Assembly: GCA_023375675.1 (NCBI GenBank)
Contig: JALQBC010000002.1
Span: 1,798,001-1,862,000 of the forward strand
Origin: Cytospora piceicola
Lineage: Eukaryota; Ascomycota; Sordariomycetes; Diaporthales; Cytosporaceae
Length of the DNA: 64,000 nucleotides
Direction: 5' to 3'
Shown: positions 25,392-35,794 of the stretch, piece by piece
How the letters are laid out: every line of letters starts with the position of its first letter
How positions within the stretch are numbered: position 1 is the first letter of the stretch
The notes under the pieces: generated by a model
Databases searched by the model: none
The model's input: only the letters and a program-made list of their open reading frames with translations
Told to the model about the DNA's origin: nothing
Made by a program: the position numbers and the translations under genes

Positions 25392-27404
25392 ATGAATTCT
25401 GGATACGGAGCTGGCCCTATGGGCAACAACAACAACAGCAACAACAACAACAACAACAACAGCAACAACAGAAATAACCCCACCAGCAACCCAAACCACG
25501 GGTATCAGTCTGGCGGCGGTCGCGGAAGATCTCGTAGATGGCACCGAGGCGATAGGGTAAACACGCCCGCCGCGTTTGGCAACCCATCTCAAAGTTACGA
25601 GAATCAAACCACGAACAACTACGGTGGCCCTGCTCAGTGGCAGTCGATGCCTACGCAGCACCCGCACCCTATGGCTTTTGGCGGGATTCCAAGCACTTGG
25701 AGCGTCATACCACCTAGATGGCCCTCCTTACCAGCCCTACAAGCCCAAACTGGTCCGGGCAAGCGACAGAGGGATGACAGCGACGATTCCTCTCGTCCTG
25801 CCAAGAGAAAGGTACACGTTGCCCAGTTCAGTGACGTAGTCTCGGAGAAGCCCGACTCGGAGGAGCGCATGACAGATGTCCAGCCATGCGGTCGACCCAG
25901 GGACAACTTCATCGTTACGGATGAGAATCGGTCCGAAGTGTCGTTGGTCAACCCTACGGGCAACAATCGACACGAGACATCGAGGCAACAGCTTCAATAC
26001 CACGAGGGTCAACTCCAAGACGGGGGTCACATCATCTCCGTGATGAAAACAGTGCCTCCACCTGGATTAACCGCCAGATCCATCCCATCCCACCCCCAAT
26101 TATGTGGCGTAGGCGGCAGGGGCTCTAACCGCAACATGCGAAGCATGCGAGTCGTGAAGGCCCAAACTACCATGAGTGGCAATTCGATGGCCCTGCAGCC
26201 GCAACAATTGCTGGCTTCTCCTTCCATGGGAAACATGGACAACGATACTGCATCGGATTACGGCGCTGCGAAGGCCCTCTATGTAGGAGGCCTGTACTGC
26301 CTCAACTGCGAAAAGGACACCCACATTGTGGTTGATTGCGTCGGACCGCCAAACTGGTCGCATGGGGACCTGGCAATCTGCACTCTTTGCGGAACAATGG
26401 ACGGCAAGTTTGATGGGCACCAGCTCGACGATTGCAAAACCTTCCAGGACATACTCAAAAGCCACAATATCCCACAGGGAGTTACCCTGAATCCTGAGTT
26501 GATGGCGACGCTTGACGATGATAGCATCAGCTTGCTGTTCTCTGTCTTGGTCCTGAAGCGAGTGCGGAAACCTTGTGTGCGCTCCCGATACGTTGATTGG
26601 GTCGATGTTCTGATGGAAGCATCGCGACGCTTCCATGGTGGCAAGCAACCAGGTCATTTGACGGGGTATCCCTGGCCGAAAGAATTCTCTCGCACTCTCT
26701 CCAGGCAAGGCGCACAGAGAAATGCAGGGACAGGAGGAGCCGACCGCCTGCCTTGGGAAACATACCACTACGCTCTGGCAGACACTCACACCCTCCCATT
26801 TGGAGGGTTCGAGGCGATGGACTGGGACAGATTCTCCAAGAAGTGCAAGTACAGAACCCTAACTCCCCAGATCTTCATCAGCACCGACCGCAAGCGCAAG
26901 CGCAACCGTAACCGCCAAAGAGCCTCTGGAGGCGTTGGAGGCGTTGGAGAGGCGCAACCATCTGACATCAATGAAGAGATACGACGATTGCGGGAGGAAA
27001 ATGAGAGACTGAGGATGGCGGCGAACCAGACAAGCAACTAGCCGGTTCAGAGGCCAGACGACCAGCCCATGGCCGACCAGCCGAATCCAGCACTGGGGAT
27101 GGCGAACCAGACAGAAGACCATCCTATGACCGCCGACCAGTTGATTCCGCAACAACTACTTGGAACCTGGAATTTGGACGCTGTGGCAGTTACAAACCAA
27201 GACTCGACGCATGCCCCTGCCCCTGCCCCTGCCACTGCCACTGACCCCAAACTAAGGGATCGCTTCGCAGCAGCTGCGGCTGCGGCTGCGGCTGGATCAA
27301 AGGCTGGACCAAAGGCTGGACCAAGGGCTGGACCAAAGGCGAAATCGAAGAAATCGCTTAGGATTAATTCCTCGTTCTCCTTGGGGGGGTTTATAGAGAG
27401 ATGA
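25392..27404 (+). pseudogene. Gene C: Asn-rich/RGG protein with tandem CCHC zinc knuckles, interrupted by TAG
   Basis: I do not recognise a characterised family. The frame is open from ATG 25392 to TAG 27039-27041 (549 codons). It then continues in the same frame for 120 codons to TGA 27402-27404. The N-terminus is an Asn-rich (AAC) tract, then a GGGRGRSRRWHRGDR RG box. A disordered middle has a basic nuclear-signal-like KRQRDDSDDSSRPAKRK. Two zinc knuckles follow: C303-x2-C-x4-H-x4-C316 and C330-x2-C-x9-H-x4-C348. Near residues 528-545 there is a short leucine-zipper-like helix (EEIRRLREENERLRM). The post-stop part repeats local wording (AANQTSN before, MANQTED after) and carries Pro-Ala and Gly-Pro-Lys-Ala repeats, so it is genuine coding sequence. 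RNA or DNA binding is inferred from the domains. Confidence 0.65.
25424..25470 (+). repeat. (AAC)n microsatellite in coding sequence
   Basis: A near-perfect AAC/CAA trinucleotide run encodes the Asn-rich N-terminus of gene C. Confidence 0.9.
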
Positions 27405-27693
27405 ATACATGTCGTCATCCGTACTTGTGTCCATATGTATGCGTGCTTCATCCGATGTGACTGACAATCCGATGTGACCTGTTTCTTGCAGAACTATACA
27501 TCGATCAGGTCTCCCATTATCGTAATGTTAACATTGCCCATTCTGTGAGCTAACATGTCACCGCACGGCTGTAAACAACTCAAAATGTCACGAAGGTTAA
27601 GGGCACGATTGTCAGTTGATTTCGGTATCAATCATTTGATTATGTATCTGTCTAGGCAATAAACATCAACTGGCCGAGATTTCTTGCGTGTTC

Positions 27694-29934
27694 TCAGTCT
27701 GACACGTGCAAGTCGAACCCAGTCCTCAGCACATTCTGCCAGTGCATGAGGATGGGACGAGGGTGTTTTCCCGGGCCTATGCGAGCTATAACCTCTCGAA
27801 AGACCAGCCCGACTGCCTTCGTGCTTACATAGGTAAGGTTGTCTGCATTGTACACGGCTGCATCTGTAGGGCAGTCTGATACCTTCTGTTGCAGATGCGT
27901 ATATATGGCGCACATTCCAGCATAATCCTCTCCCTCCGGTGGAGTAGCCTCCAAGTTCCCTTGTAGCCAGCCCCAATGGACGTAATCATCCGTTTTCTGA
28001 TCGATAGCTATGCCGGAGACTATGTCGTAGGCAAAATCGGGGCTGATATCTTGCTGGCTCATCGGTATGAATGCCAAGTTGTGCAGCCACGCCCGCACCA
28101 TCACCTTCTCGACGAAGAGGATGTCGTCTGGTTCAAGTGCTGGGTCGAACTCGAGGCGTGGTTTGCCCAGTTTCTGCCACGCTTGCTGCATTAAGGCGAA
28201 GTTGGCCTCGATTACACGCAGTATCTGAAGCCTGATGTGAAGCTGTCCATCGCACACGGGTATATATGGGTCATTGACCACGCTGAGGTCGTACGCGGCC
28301 ATGTTGGGCCGTAACGTGCTCCAGATGCCAACAGCGGCCCAGATGGGCCCTCTTCTGGCCAGCTCTGCGTTTGGACTGGAAATGAACTTTAATAGCCCTT
28401 CCACAAAAGACTCCGAGTTCTCACTATCATCGTGCAGCGAGAACCTCAGGAACGCATATATCGGTGATGTAGCATGCGAACCGGGGAGCAGGGTTGCGGC
28501 GGCTACTCGCATCAAGGCGCTGGCGCGAACCAGGTCTTTCGGCGTAAGCACGTCCTTCACGGATATAGCTCCCAACAGACAAGCGACATTAAGGTTGCCG
28601 ATACCGGCCACCTGGTGCCACCACATCGTCATGATGCCAAAGTCTGTCACCTGGGAGCGGTTGCCAATCTCGCCCACAGGCTGGGCATGCTTGTGGACCA
28701 AGCCCTTCACCCTCAGACGTCTGGAGTATTCCATGACCATGCTCGACCTTGGAAGGCGGATTGGTGGCTCGGCTTCTCCCACAAAGTATCCGTGTGCGCA
28801 TAGCTCCATCAGGAGAGCGAGGAAATCACCTGCAAAGGCGGGCGCGGTCTGGGGTAGCTCTGGCAACGAATCGTACAGTTTACGACGTGGCAGGAAGCAG
28901 ATGACCTTTGGGGTGCTTCCGTTGTCTGTGAGCCTCGCTGCATGCCGCAACTCGGCCTTTGAGAGTCTGATGTCTTCCCGCCATACCATCTGGCTCGAGC
29001 GAGTGTCGAAATATATGTCTTCCATGCAGGGCCAGACGAGCACGGTACCAATGTTCTTGAATGTACCGACAAACTCAGTGCCCTGTCCGAGATGTATCAT
29101 CTTGGTGTTGTACCTGTCCTCGAATAGATATTCGAGCAGCTGTGACCCGTCGAACGCATCATTCCCGGCCGCCTCGAGGTAGGCCCGCCTGCTATTGTGG
29201 GTGTGTAGCTTAGTAAGGGCTGCTTCGAATACTGACTTGCTGATGCAGACCGCGACCCTGTTACTCTGTTTAGGGTGTGCCTGGTCGTCTGGTCGAGTGG
29301 AATCTTCCATATACTGCGTAGCCTCTTCCGCCAGGGTCGCAATAACGTCGTCTAAGGCTTGAGTTGAGTGCCACGTAAATCGATTTGGGCTGTTTGCCCC
29401 CCAGCTAAACAGTGGTGTTGTCGAATCCACCTCAAGATATGGAGACTTGTCTAGGTTGGAGATGGTGTAGACAGTGAGGAGTTCTTTCTGTCCGTCTGGG
29501 CCTGGCGGGAATTCCTGGGCTGAGCGCCGCGTGTCCGTGACCCAGTGGTGTAGCTGTACACAGAGGCTGAGCATGCTCACCGTGTACTTGCCACAGCCAA
29601 GGTAGACAGCGACCTTGAGCCCCTTCTGGATGTCGGGACGGCCACTGGCCAGCACGAGCTTCAATTGCCTGTGGGTGACCAGGAGCATTTTTCCTTCCGC
29701 GCCCACCCATAGGTCTTGCTTGTTGCTGTCGGAGGTTGCTACCTTGTCTGCGGGTATGGGGTTGGGAGACACTGTAGTTAACTCGTGTTGCATGATGGTG
29801 ACCGACGCCTTGTTTTCGAGAACGACGACGACTATCGCGTCGCTTGGCTGCGCGTCACGCCATAGATCCCCGACGACTGACACAATAGTGTTAGAAAGCC
29901 AGACAGGATCGTGTAGGTGTCGAATTGACGCCAT
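27694..29934 (-). CDS. Gene D: 746-residue unknown protein, possibly a degenerate SF2 helicase-like protein
   Basis: Single uninterrupted frame; I do not recognise a characterised family. Some stretches are laid out like SF2 helicases but lack intact motifs. MLLVTHRQLKLVLASGRPD is followed by KVAVYLGCGKY where a DExH box would be expected. Later PKVICFLPRRKLYDSLPE resembles a motif IV strand, and a mostly helical C-terminal half follows, like the region after the helicase core. No Walker A, DEAH or QRxGRxGR motif is present, so ATPase activity is doubtful. The start codon follows a hexamer-repeat leader. It converges with gene C (289 bp apart). Together with A-C it forms a four-gene block of unfamiliar, low-complexity-rich proteins. 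Unlike A-C, it has no internal stop. Confidence 0.6.
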   Translation of the reverse strand: MASIRHLHDPVWLSNTIVSVVGDLWRDAQPSDAIVVVVLENKASVTIMQHELTTVSPNPIPADKVATSDSNKQDLWVGAEGKMLLVTHRQLKLVLASGRPDIQKGLKVAVYLGCGKYTVSMLSLCVQLHHWVTDTRRSAQEFPPGPDGQKELLTVYTISNLDKSPYLEVDSTTPLFSWGANSPNRFTWHSTQALDDVIATLAEEATQYMEDSTRPDDQAHPKQSNRVAVCISKSVFEAALTKLHTHNSRRAYLEAAGNDAFDGSQLLEYLFEDRYNTKMIHLGQGTEFVGTFKNIGTVLVWPCMEDIYFDTRSSQMVWREDIRLSKAELRHAARLTDNGSTPKVICFLPRRKLYDSLPELPQTAPAFAGDFLALLMELCAHGYFVGEAEPPIRLPRSSMVMEYSRRLRVKGLVHKHAQPVGEIGNRSQVTDFGIMTMWWHQVAGIGNLNVACLLGAISVKDVLTPKDLVRASALMRVAAATLLPGSHATSPIYAFLRFSLHDDSENSESFVEGLLKFISSPNAELARRGPIWAAVGIWSTLRPNMAAYDLSVVNDPYIPVCDGQLHIRLQILRVIEANFALMQQAWQKLGKPRLEFDPALEPDDILFVEKVMVRAWLHNLAFIPMSQQDISPDFAYDIVSGIAIDQKTDDYVHWGWLQGNLEATPPEGEDYAGMCAIYTHLQQKVSDCPTDAAVYNADNLTYVSTKAVGLVFREVIARIGPGKHPRPILMHWQNVLRTGFDLHVSD

Positions 29935-29944
29935 TTTTGAATTG

Positions 29945-30022
29945 GGTTGAGGTTGAGGTTAAAGTTAAGGTTGAGATTGAGGTTGAGGTTGAGGTCGAGA
30001 TTGAGGTTGAGGTCGAGATTGA
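29945..30022. repeat. Degenerate hexamer array (GGTTGA/GAGGTT)n
   Basis: About 13 imperfect copies of a purine-rich hexamer (GGTTGA with GGTCGA, AGTTAA and AGATTGA variants) end about 11 bp upstream of the gene D start codon, in its likely 5' UTR. The strand asymmetry is strong (G/A/T on the plus strand). Confidence 0.85.
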
Positions 30023-31695
30023 ATTTGGGGGTTGAGTCCCAAACCCAGATAGGCCGCCGATACAAATTGTGGTATGTATGTAGTAGGTACCTAGGTAGCA
30101 CTCTCAAGGCCAACTCAAGAAATTACCTAGACAGTTACCACCTGAAAGGAGCTGGGCAGCCCTGGGGCCTAGAAAGGTTGCTGAAGAACCTAGATACCCT
30201 AGGGTACACGTGTGGGACGATGGAAAGTCTGATGTACCTACTTTAGGTGAGTAGAAACACTCTGAGCTTATATGAGAACGGTTGGTTTACCGAAGTTTGC
30301 TACCTAAGTACATTTGGACATACCTACAAGCTCACTCAGACAAACTTAGCAGGTGGCTATCTTGGATCACCTCGCTTTCCTACTAAGTAAATAGCACCCT
30401 ATAGCAGATGACCCGAGGGGCCGGGTCCGGTAGCCCTCTTGGAAGTGACCAGTTGACCTCTCTATAAGCTTTTCAAGGGACTTAATAGCATTTCAGTTGC
30501 AGTGGAAGAATCAGCAGCGATAACAGCCAACTTCTGGACTAGGCAAGTACTTAAGTATCTTGGACCTGGTGTGGGAGCTAATTAGCTATGGCTTTGGTGG
30601 TAGGCTTTATAAAGGTGTTCCTATCCGTTTTACTCAGTGCGAATGTCTGCTTCCCCAGTCATCCTACGGCAGCTCATGTCCTTCGGCAGCTTCTAGCTTC
30701 TCTCTCATCAGGATGTTTGAATTAAGTATTCTTAAATCAAAGTCATGACGCTATATATTCATTGCCCAAGACACATTTCTTATCTGAAGAGACACGATGA
30801 CCATTTCTATACATGCAAGTAATGTGGGACGTACGAAAATGCAGGTTTCCCAATTAGGATCTGTGGCTGAAGCTCATTGGCTACCAACAAGCTCCCGTAC
30901 CCCTGCTACCCATGTGCCACTGCAACGGTCCGGACCCATAGCGCAAGCAAGGAAGCACTACCTAGTCCAAAGTACTGGATATCGACAGCATAGCTACCTA
31001 CTTACTTAGGTAAGTAGGTAACTTGAGGGCTTCTCTTCAACAGCGGGAACGTCACGGCTCTTCTCCGAGGGATGGAGAAAGAACACAGCTTCTCAGATTT
31101 GATGGAGCTGTCTCTGGTCTAGGCATTCTCTAGATTTTTGTCCCACCGAGCGCTAAAGTCCATCTTCTTGGACGCCAAGCTGAGTGGGATGATGATTCGC
31201 GTCCTTGTCTTGACCAAGGGAATATGTCTATAGACGGGATAACCGATATCTAGGCGGTCTTCTGGGGTATGTCCTTGTGCATGTCTTTCTCTTCCTCTTC
31301 GGTTACGTGATTCCCCTCTTCCTCTGCCCTATGTTCACTCCACTTCCTGCACACAGCAGTCGTACACCTGCCGAGGCAAGACAGAACGGATCAACTCTAA
31401 CACACGAGCCATGTCTTGGTTATCTTGGCAGTGCGAGGTTTTTTCCTAACCAAGATCGAATCATGAGTCCGAACTCGGAAAACCGACGCCCCTGCTCCTC
31501 GGCAGTTCCAGGATCTGATAATCTAGACTCTATAATGGAGATCTGATTAGATTAGATGTGGTCAAATCGTCACCCCTAAGTCTTCCCGATCAAATTTACG
31601 GGCTTGTCCATACCTCTTTGAGGCCAATTGTTGATTTTTTAACTTCAGATGTCGCGGTCTTCGCACCTCCGCCCGATTTAGAAGGACGACTGGTA

Positions 31696-31739
31696 CCCAT
31701 TTCTCTGAGTCCAAGCGCCCATTTCTCTGAGTCCAAGCG
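31696..31739. repeat. 22-bp perfect tandem duplication
   Basis: Two identical adjacent copies at 31696-31717 and 31718-31739. The core is CCCATTTCTCTGAGTCC. Confidence 0.95.
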
Positions 31740-31908
31740 GAGCATCTTCGTCGACCGAGCCGAGCTCCAGGCCCCGGCAGATCTGACAATAAAACCATCG
31801 ACATGGCCTTCACATGGTTCCAGAGCTCTCACGGAGTTTCTTTGCAGCTCACACCAGCATATTCATCTACCGCGCCTTCTATATTTCTCCTGATTCTAAG
31901 GTGTCGAT

Positions 31909-33592
31909 ATGCTTGAGAACAAAACACCCAACGAGGCCACCGTGCCTGTCGATGTCAGCAGCGATGGCGCTTCCGCACAAGACCAGAGTGTTGACGCCCG
32001 GAGTTCCAAGATCCCATGGAGTATAAGGATCACCGCCGTCTGCCTTGTCAGCCTGATTGGTTTCGGGTCTCACTGGAGTACTGGTGTCACAGGTGCCATG
32101 AAGAGCACCCTCAAGAAGGTAAGACAAGCAGAAGAACAACACAAGACTTTCTGCACTTACTGACAGCGTGACGCTATGCAGGAACTAAAGATTAACAACA
32201 CCGAATATGCACTTCTGGACGCTAGCGAGGACTTCATGGTCACTGCTCTGATCTTGGTCAGTGGCCTGGTGACCGACAAGATTGGAGGTGCTGGTGAGTC
32301 CGCAGAGCTCTGTTCTCCTCCCTGATGACTAGCTGGGTATATACTGACACAATATCGATTCTACAGGCGCAATACTTTACGGAAACGCTATTTACAGCGT
32401 TGGCGCGATCCTCATCGCGGCGGCAGCTCAGGTTCGAAACTACAGATTCATGATCTTCGGTGTTGTCGTACAAGCACTGGGAGACATTTCCACACAGGTT
32501 GCCCAGTACAAGATGTTCAGTTCATGGTTCGCCCCCTCCAACGGCTTCGCCTCCTTGCTCGGTTTCGAGCTCGGACTGGGCAAGATTGGCTCCTTCGTCG
32601 GAAAGGCGACTGCGAACATCATCGCCAAGAAGCTCGGCGACTTCGCCTGGGTGTACTGGACCGCTGTGTTCATGAACCTCTTCACAAACGTCGCTACCGT
32701 CGGCTTCTACTTCTTCAACAAGTGGGCCGAGAAAAGATACGGAAACTCCACGGACCCTGCGACGGGTGAGAAGCTCACCGAGAAAAACAAGAAGTTCGAG
32801 CTCCGGAAGATGCTGCAGCTGCCCTGGCCGTTCTGGCTCGTCGCTGCCTTCTCCCTCTTCCAGACATCCATCGCCATTATCTACACCGCCAACGCCACCG
32901 AGATGGCCGAAAAGCGCTTCAAACTGTCAGCCGTCACTGCCGGCTGGTACTCGGCCATGTCACAGTACCTCGGGTTCTTCCTGGTGCCGCTGATCGGAAT
33001 TTTCATTGACATCATGGGCCACAGATTGAGCATCTATCTGATCTGTGGCTGTGGCATGCTTATCAGCATGTGTCTCGCCATGTGGGGGCCGACCGTCGCC
33101 GGCACAGCAGCTAGTTTCGGCGTCTACGCGATTGCCTACACCTTGGGCCCGACGGCCATCATCGACGGCATCCGGACGACAATGTGGTACCAGGAGGTTT
33201 TCGGCTCCGCATTCGCCGTCAAGATAGCTATCAACAACAGCATGAACATCATTGTGAGGATCATCGCCGGAGTGATCCAGGACAAGGACAACGACAGCTA
33301 CGACCATGTTATTATCCTGTACGTCGTTCTAGCGGCAGGCTCAGTGCTTGTTGCCTTGGCAATGTTATTCTTCGGCATGGTGAACCCTACCCTTGGGAGA
33401 CTCCAGTGGAGCAGGAAGAAGAGAGTGAGCCAGGGCCACGTCATCAACGAACTCAAGGAGGAATTTGAGCGGGGTGATGTTGGGAGACGCAACAGGACAA
33501 TCAGTATGAGCTGTTTCGTTGGCGTGCTCGCCCTGATCTTGGGGGCCTGGGTGGCCTACTTCTGGGGTGTGGCAACGGGTCATAACAAGTAG
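31909..33592 (+). CDS. Major facilitator superfamily transporter, MFSD1-like
   Basis: Exons 31909-32118, 32182-32293 and 32367-33592 (GT-AG, phases 0 and 1) give 515 residues. About twelve membrane helices are visible, from IRITAVCLVSLIGFGSHW to CFVGVLALILGAWVAYFW. The helix 2-3 loop carries the MFS-type pattern SGLVTDKIGGAG, completed only by splicing exon 2 to exon 3. A charged central loop (WAEKRYGNSTDPATGEKL) divides the two six-helix halves. The overall layout matches the MFSD1 subfamily, whose animal members are lysosomal transporters of dipeptides. A vacuolar or endosomal location and substrate are inferred. The cytosolic N-terminus (about 45 residues) is acidic. The ATG chosen is the first in frame before the first helix. 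Confidence 0.85.
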
Positions 33593-34508
33593 GAGCAAAA
33601 TGACAGTATCATGTCATGTCATATATAATAATCTTCTGGATCTCGATTCAACTACTCGACATACCTTCCCTCAATATAAATGTGACACTTATTTTACATT
33701 ATCGTGATCAACCACATTTGGCTTCACTGGCGTAGAGTGCAGTTTCCTTGACCCTAGCCATCCCAAAGTGTGTAGGCCAAACTTGCACAAAGCAGATGCA
33801 CATGCCTGAGACCCTGGTGGAACTTGAACCCCCCAAGATAACCAGCAAGGGGAAATTGCTGTTTGGTTTTTATGGACTCACGCACAGCAAGATATATATG
33901 GCTTGATCAGGAAGGCTACCCTAGGGTAGTCGCGTGGGGTGCTTTGCTGCCGTGATGTTTCGACATAGTTCAGGGAAGGGCTCTCGATTTTGGTGGCCGG
34001 TGACATGTTTCTGTCCTAGCCATTTGCAACACGAAGTCTCTTCGAAGTATTCCGAAAGTATCGGATATGTGAGGCAGTCTGAACATCGAGCATCCTGATG
34101 ATGCCTACGTTATTTTTTCGACTGCCTGGAGTGTCCATCATGGGGGCTGCCACCCGGCTGATCTCGGTAATAACGAAAATTGTAGAAGCATGCAAGACGA
34201 ACTTGGCAGCAAACCAGAGGAAATGAATCAGCGGATGAGCTCTAAAGTGCAAGAGGAGAGCGAATATGAAGAGCTGGATGGCTAGTATATAGTTGGGCTG
34301 GAGGTAACACCACCAGCAATACAGCATATGCCGCTCTACAGAGCCTGCCCGCTGGTTGAGGTTATTACCATCGATCCGTCTAGTGTTCCGCTTCAGCTTA
34401 TGGTCCTGTACCAGGAGGGCGGATGCAACTGGTCTCAGTAAGAACCTCGTTGCGTCTCCATGGCAAGACTCAGGGTATCTCAAATTCCGGCTGTTGCCTC
34501 CAAGAGCC
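33593..34508. other. Convergent intergenic region
   Basis: This 916-bp interval lies between the transporter and translin. A 155-codon minus-strand open frame (34016-34483) contains hydrophobic stretches but no recognisable motif, and I do not call it a gene. Confidence 0.4.
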
Positions 34509-35378
34509 TCAAGATGTAGGAATCAGGTTCCTCAATGAAAGGTCATAGACCACATCCTCGACCTTCTTCACCGAGTACTTCACCGCATCGACCCTCTTGC
34601 GCAGAATGTCGTTCTTCAGGTTCAGCAGCTGAAAGCCCGCGTGGATATCCTTGACAAAGTTGCTGATCTTAACAGCAAGCTCGTGGTCTCCCAGGGTTAC
34701 CGAGTTCACAGCCAGGCGGGCAAGCTCATCTGTCAGGCTGGTGACGGCAAGTAGGTACTCCTCGATAGAGATGTGGAAGGCGTCACGGTCCTTGAGGTTT
34801 ACAGGTACTAGGTAGACATGTCAGCCTTTTCTTTCTTTCAGACCATCTGTGGGTGCCTCTCAGACGAACCTTTGAAAACCTGCTCTCCTACCTCCTCGAG
34901 AGTCAACAGTCGTCCAACTTGCCCGTCAGGAACAAGGTTACCACCCAGCCAGCTGTCGAGAAGCACCGTGAGGACTGCATCTTGAATAGCCCGGGCCCAC
35001 TTGCCGTTGTACCTAAAACCAGCATGTTAGCACTACCGTTCCGTGAGAGACAAGAAGACATGCACCAGGGCGGGAGGGGACACTCTCAATGCACAAGGGC
35101 GGTTGGTCGACATACTTGTAGTAAGGGTACTTGGAGGCAATCTCGCTCAAACTTGCGACGTCGTCAATCTCGGTCTTGATGGCGCCCTCTACCTGTGAGA
35201 GCAGGGTCGCATAGTGTGACCTTGGGGTCGAGTGTACGCGTGAGAGCAGACCCTGTGTGTAAGAAACGTCGCGCTCCAGCTTCTGGGTGATCTGGTTGAG
35301 GTCATCACGAGCTTTGGTGTCCTCGTCGATCTTAGTCTTGAGATGCTCGAAGATCTGGGGATCAATCATGCCCGACAT
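34509..35378 (-). CDS. TSN: Translin (TSN; C3PO nuclease subunit)
   Basis: Exons 35116-35378, 34870-35012 and 34509-34807 join in phase 2 and phase 1 to give 234 residues, the usual translin length. The protein is all-helical. Recognisable family blocks are KYNGKWARAIQDAVLTVLL (the counterpart of the animal HEHWRF segment, split by intron 1), HISIEEYLLAVTSLTDELAR, LAVNSVTLGDHELAVKISNF and the highly conserved end FQLLNLKNDILRKRVDAVKY followed by SVKKVEDVVYDLSLR. Translin forms octameric rings that bind single-stranded DNA and RNA. With TRAX it makes the C3PO endoRNase, which acts in tRNA processing and in RNAi passenger-strand removal in Neurospora. It shares a 416-bp upstream region with the divergent mitochondrial carrier gene. 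Confidence 0.92.
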
Positions 35379-35794
35379 CTTGTTCGACTGGCTGCAGTAA
35401 AGGTTCTCGGCTTATTACAAGAAAGGTTTCTGTCTTAAAAATGAGCGTTATCTTTTTCGTTGAGGGTTGATATCCAGTGATGAATGTCCGGTATGAGTAC
35501 AGTACTCCGCTGGTCGAAAGGTCTTCATAGCTGCTAGCTTGTCGACCGCCCCCCCCCATCTACTACCCTAACCCTTGATAACGGGGTATTCGGTATGACT
35601 TATCAGAAATACCGAGCAGGGATTAATATGTACGGATCATAGGAATATTGGGACCATCCGAGTAAGCAGAGATGTATATATATGCCACCCGCAAACACCC
35701 TAACATGACAATTCATGTTCCGATGTTGAACTTTTTGTATAATTGAGGCTCTGGTTTGACCTGCTTCATCTGGCCTCCCAGGTAGGAGGACATA
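35379..35794. promoter_or_regulatory. Divergent promoter region, translin / mitochondrial carrier
   Basis: This 416-bp interval separates two outward-reading start codons. It includes a C-run at about 35551-35558 and an AT-rich centre with TATATATATG near 35673. No specific site was recognised. Confidence 0.4.

Larger units (their letters stand above)
29935..31908. other. Intergenic region between gene D and the MFSD1-like gene
   Basis: This 2-kb divergent interval contains a hexamer array (29945-30022), one TACCTAGGTA at 30088-30097 and a 22-bp tandem duplication (31696-31739). It holds no convincing gene. The open frames at 31277-31893 lack motifs and probably lie in the promoter and leader of the downstream transporter. 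Confidence 0.45.

Noticed and set aside
33800..33880. tRNA-like words (GGAACTTGAACCCCCC) suggesting a minus-strand tRNA
   Set aside because: No cloverleaf could be drawn: the acceptor and D-arm partners are missing at the right distance.
34016..34483. 155-codon minus-strand frame with hydrophobic stretches
   Set aside because: No motif, no homology recognised, and it lies in the 3' flank of translin. It is probably chance.
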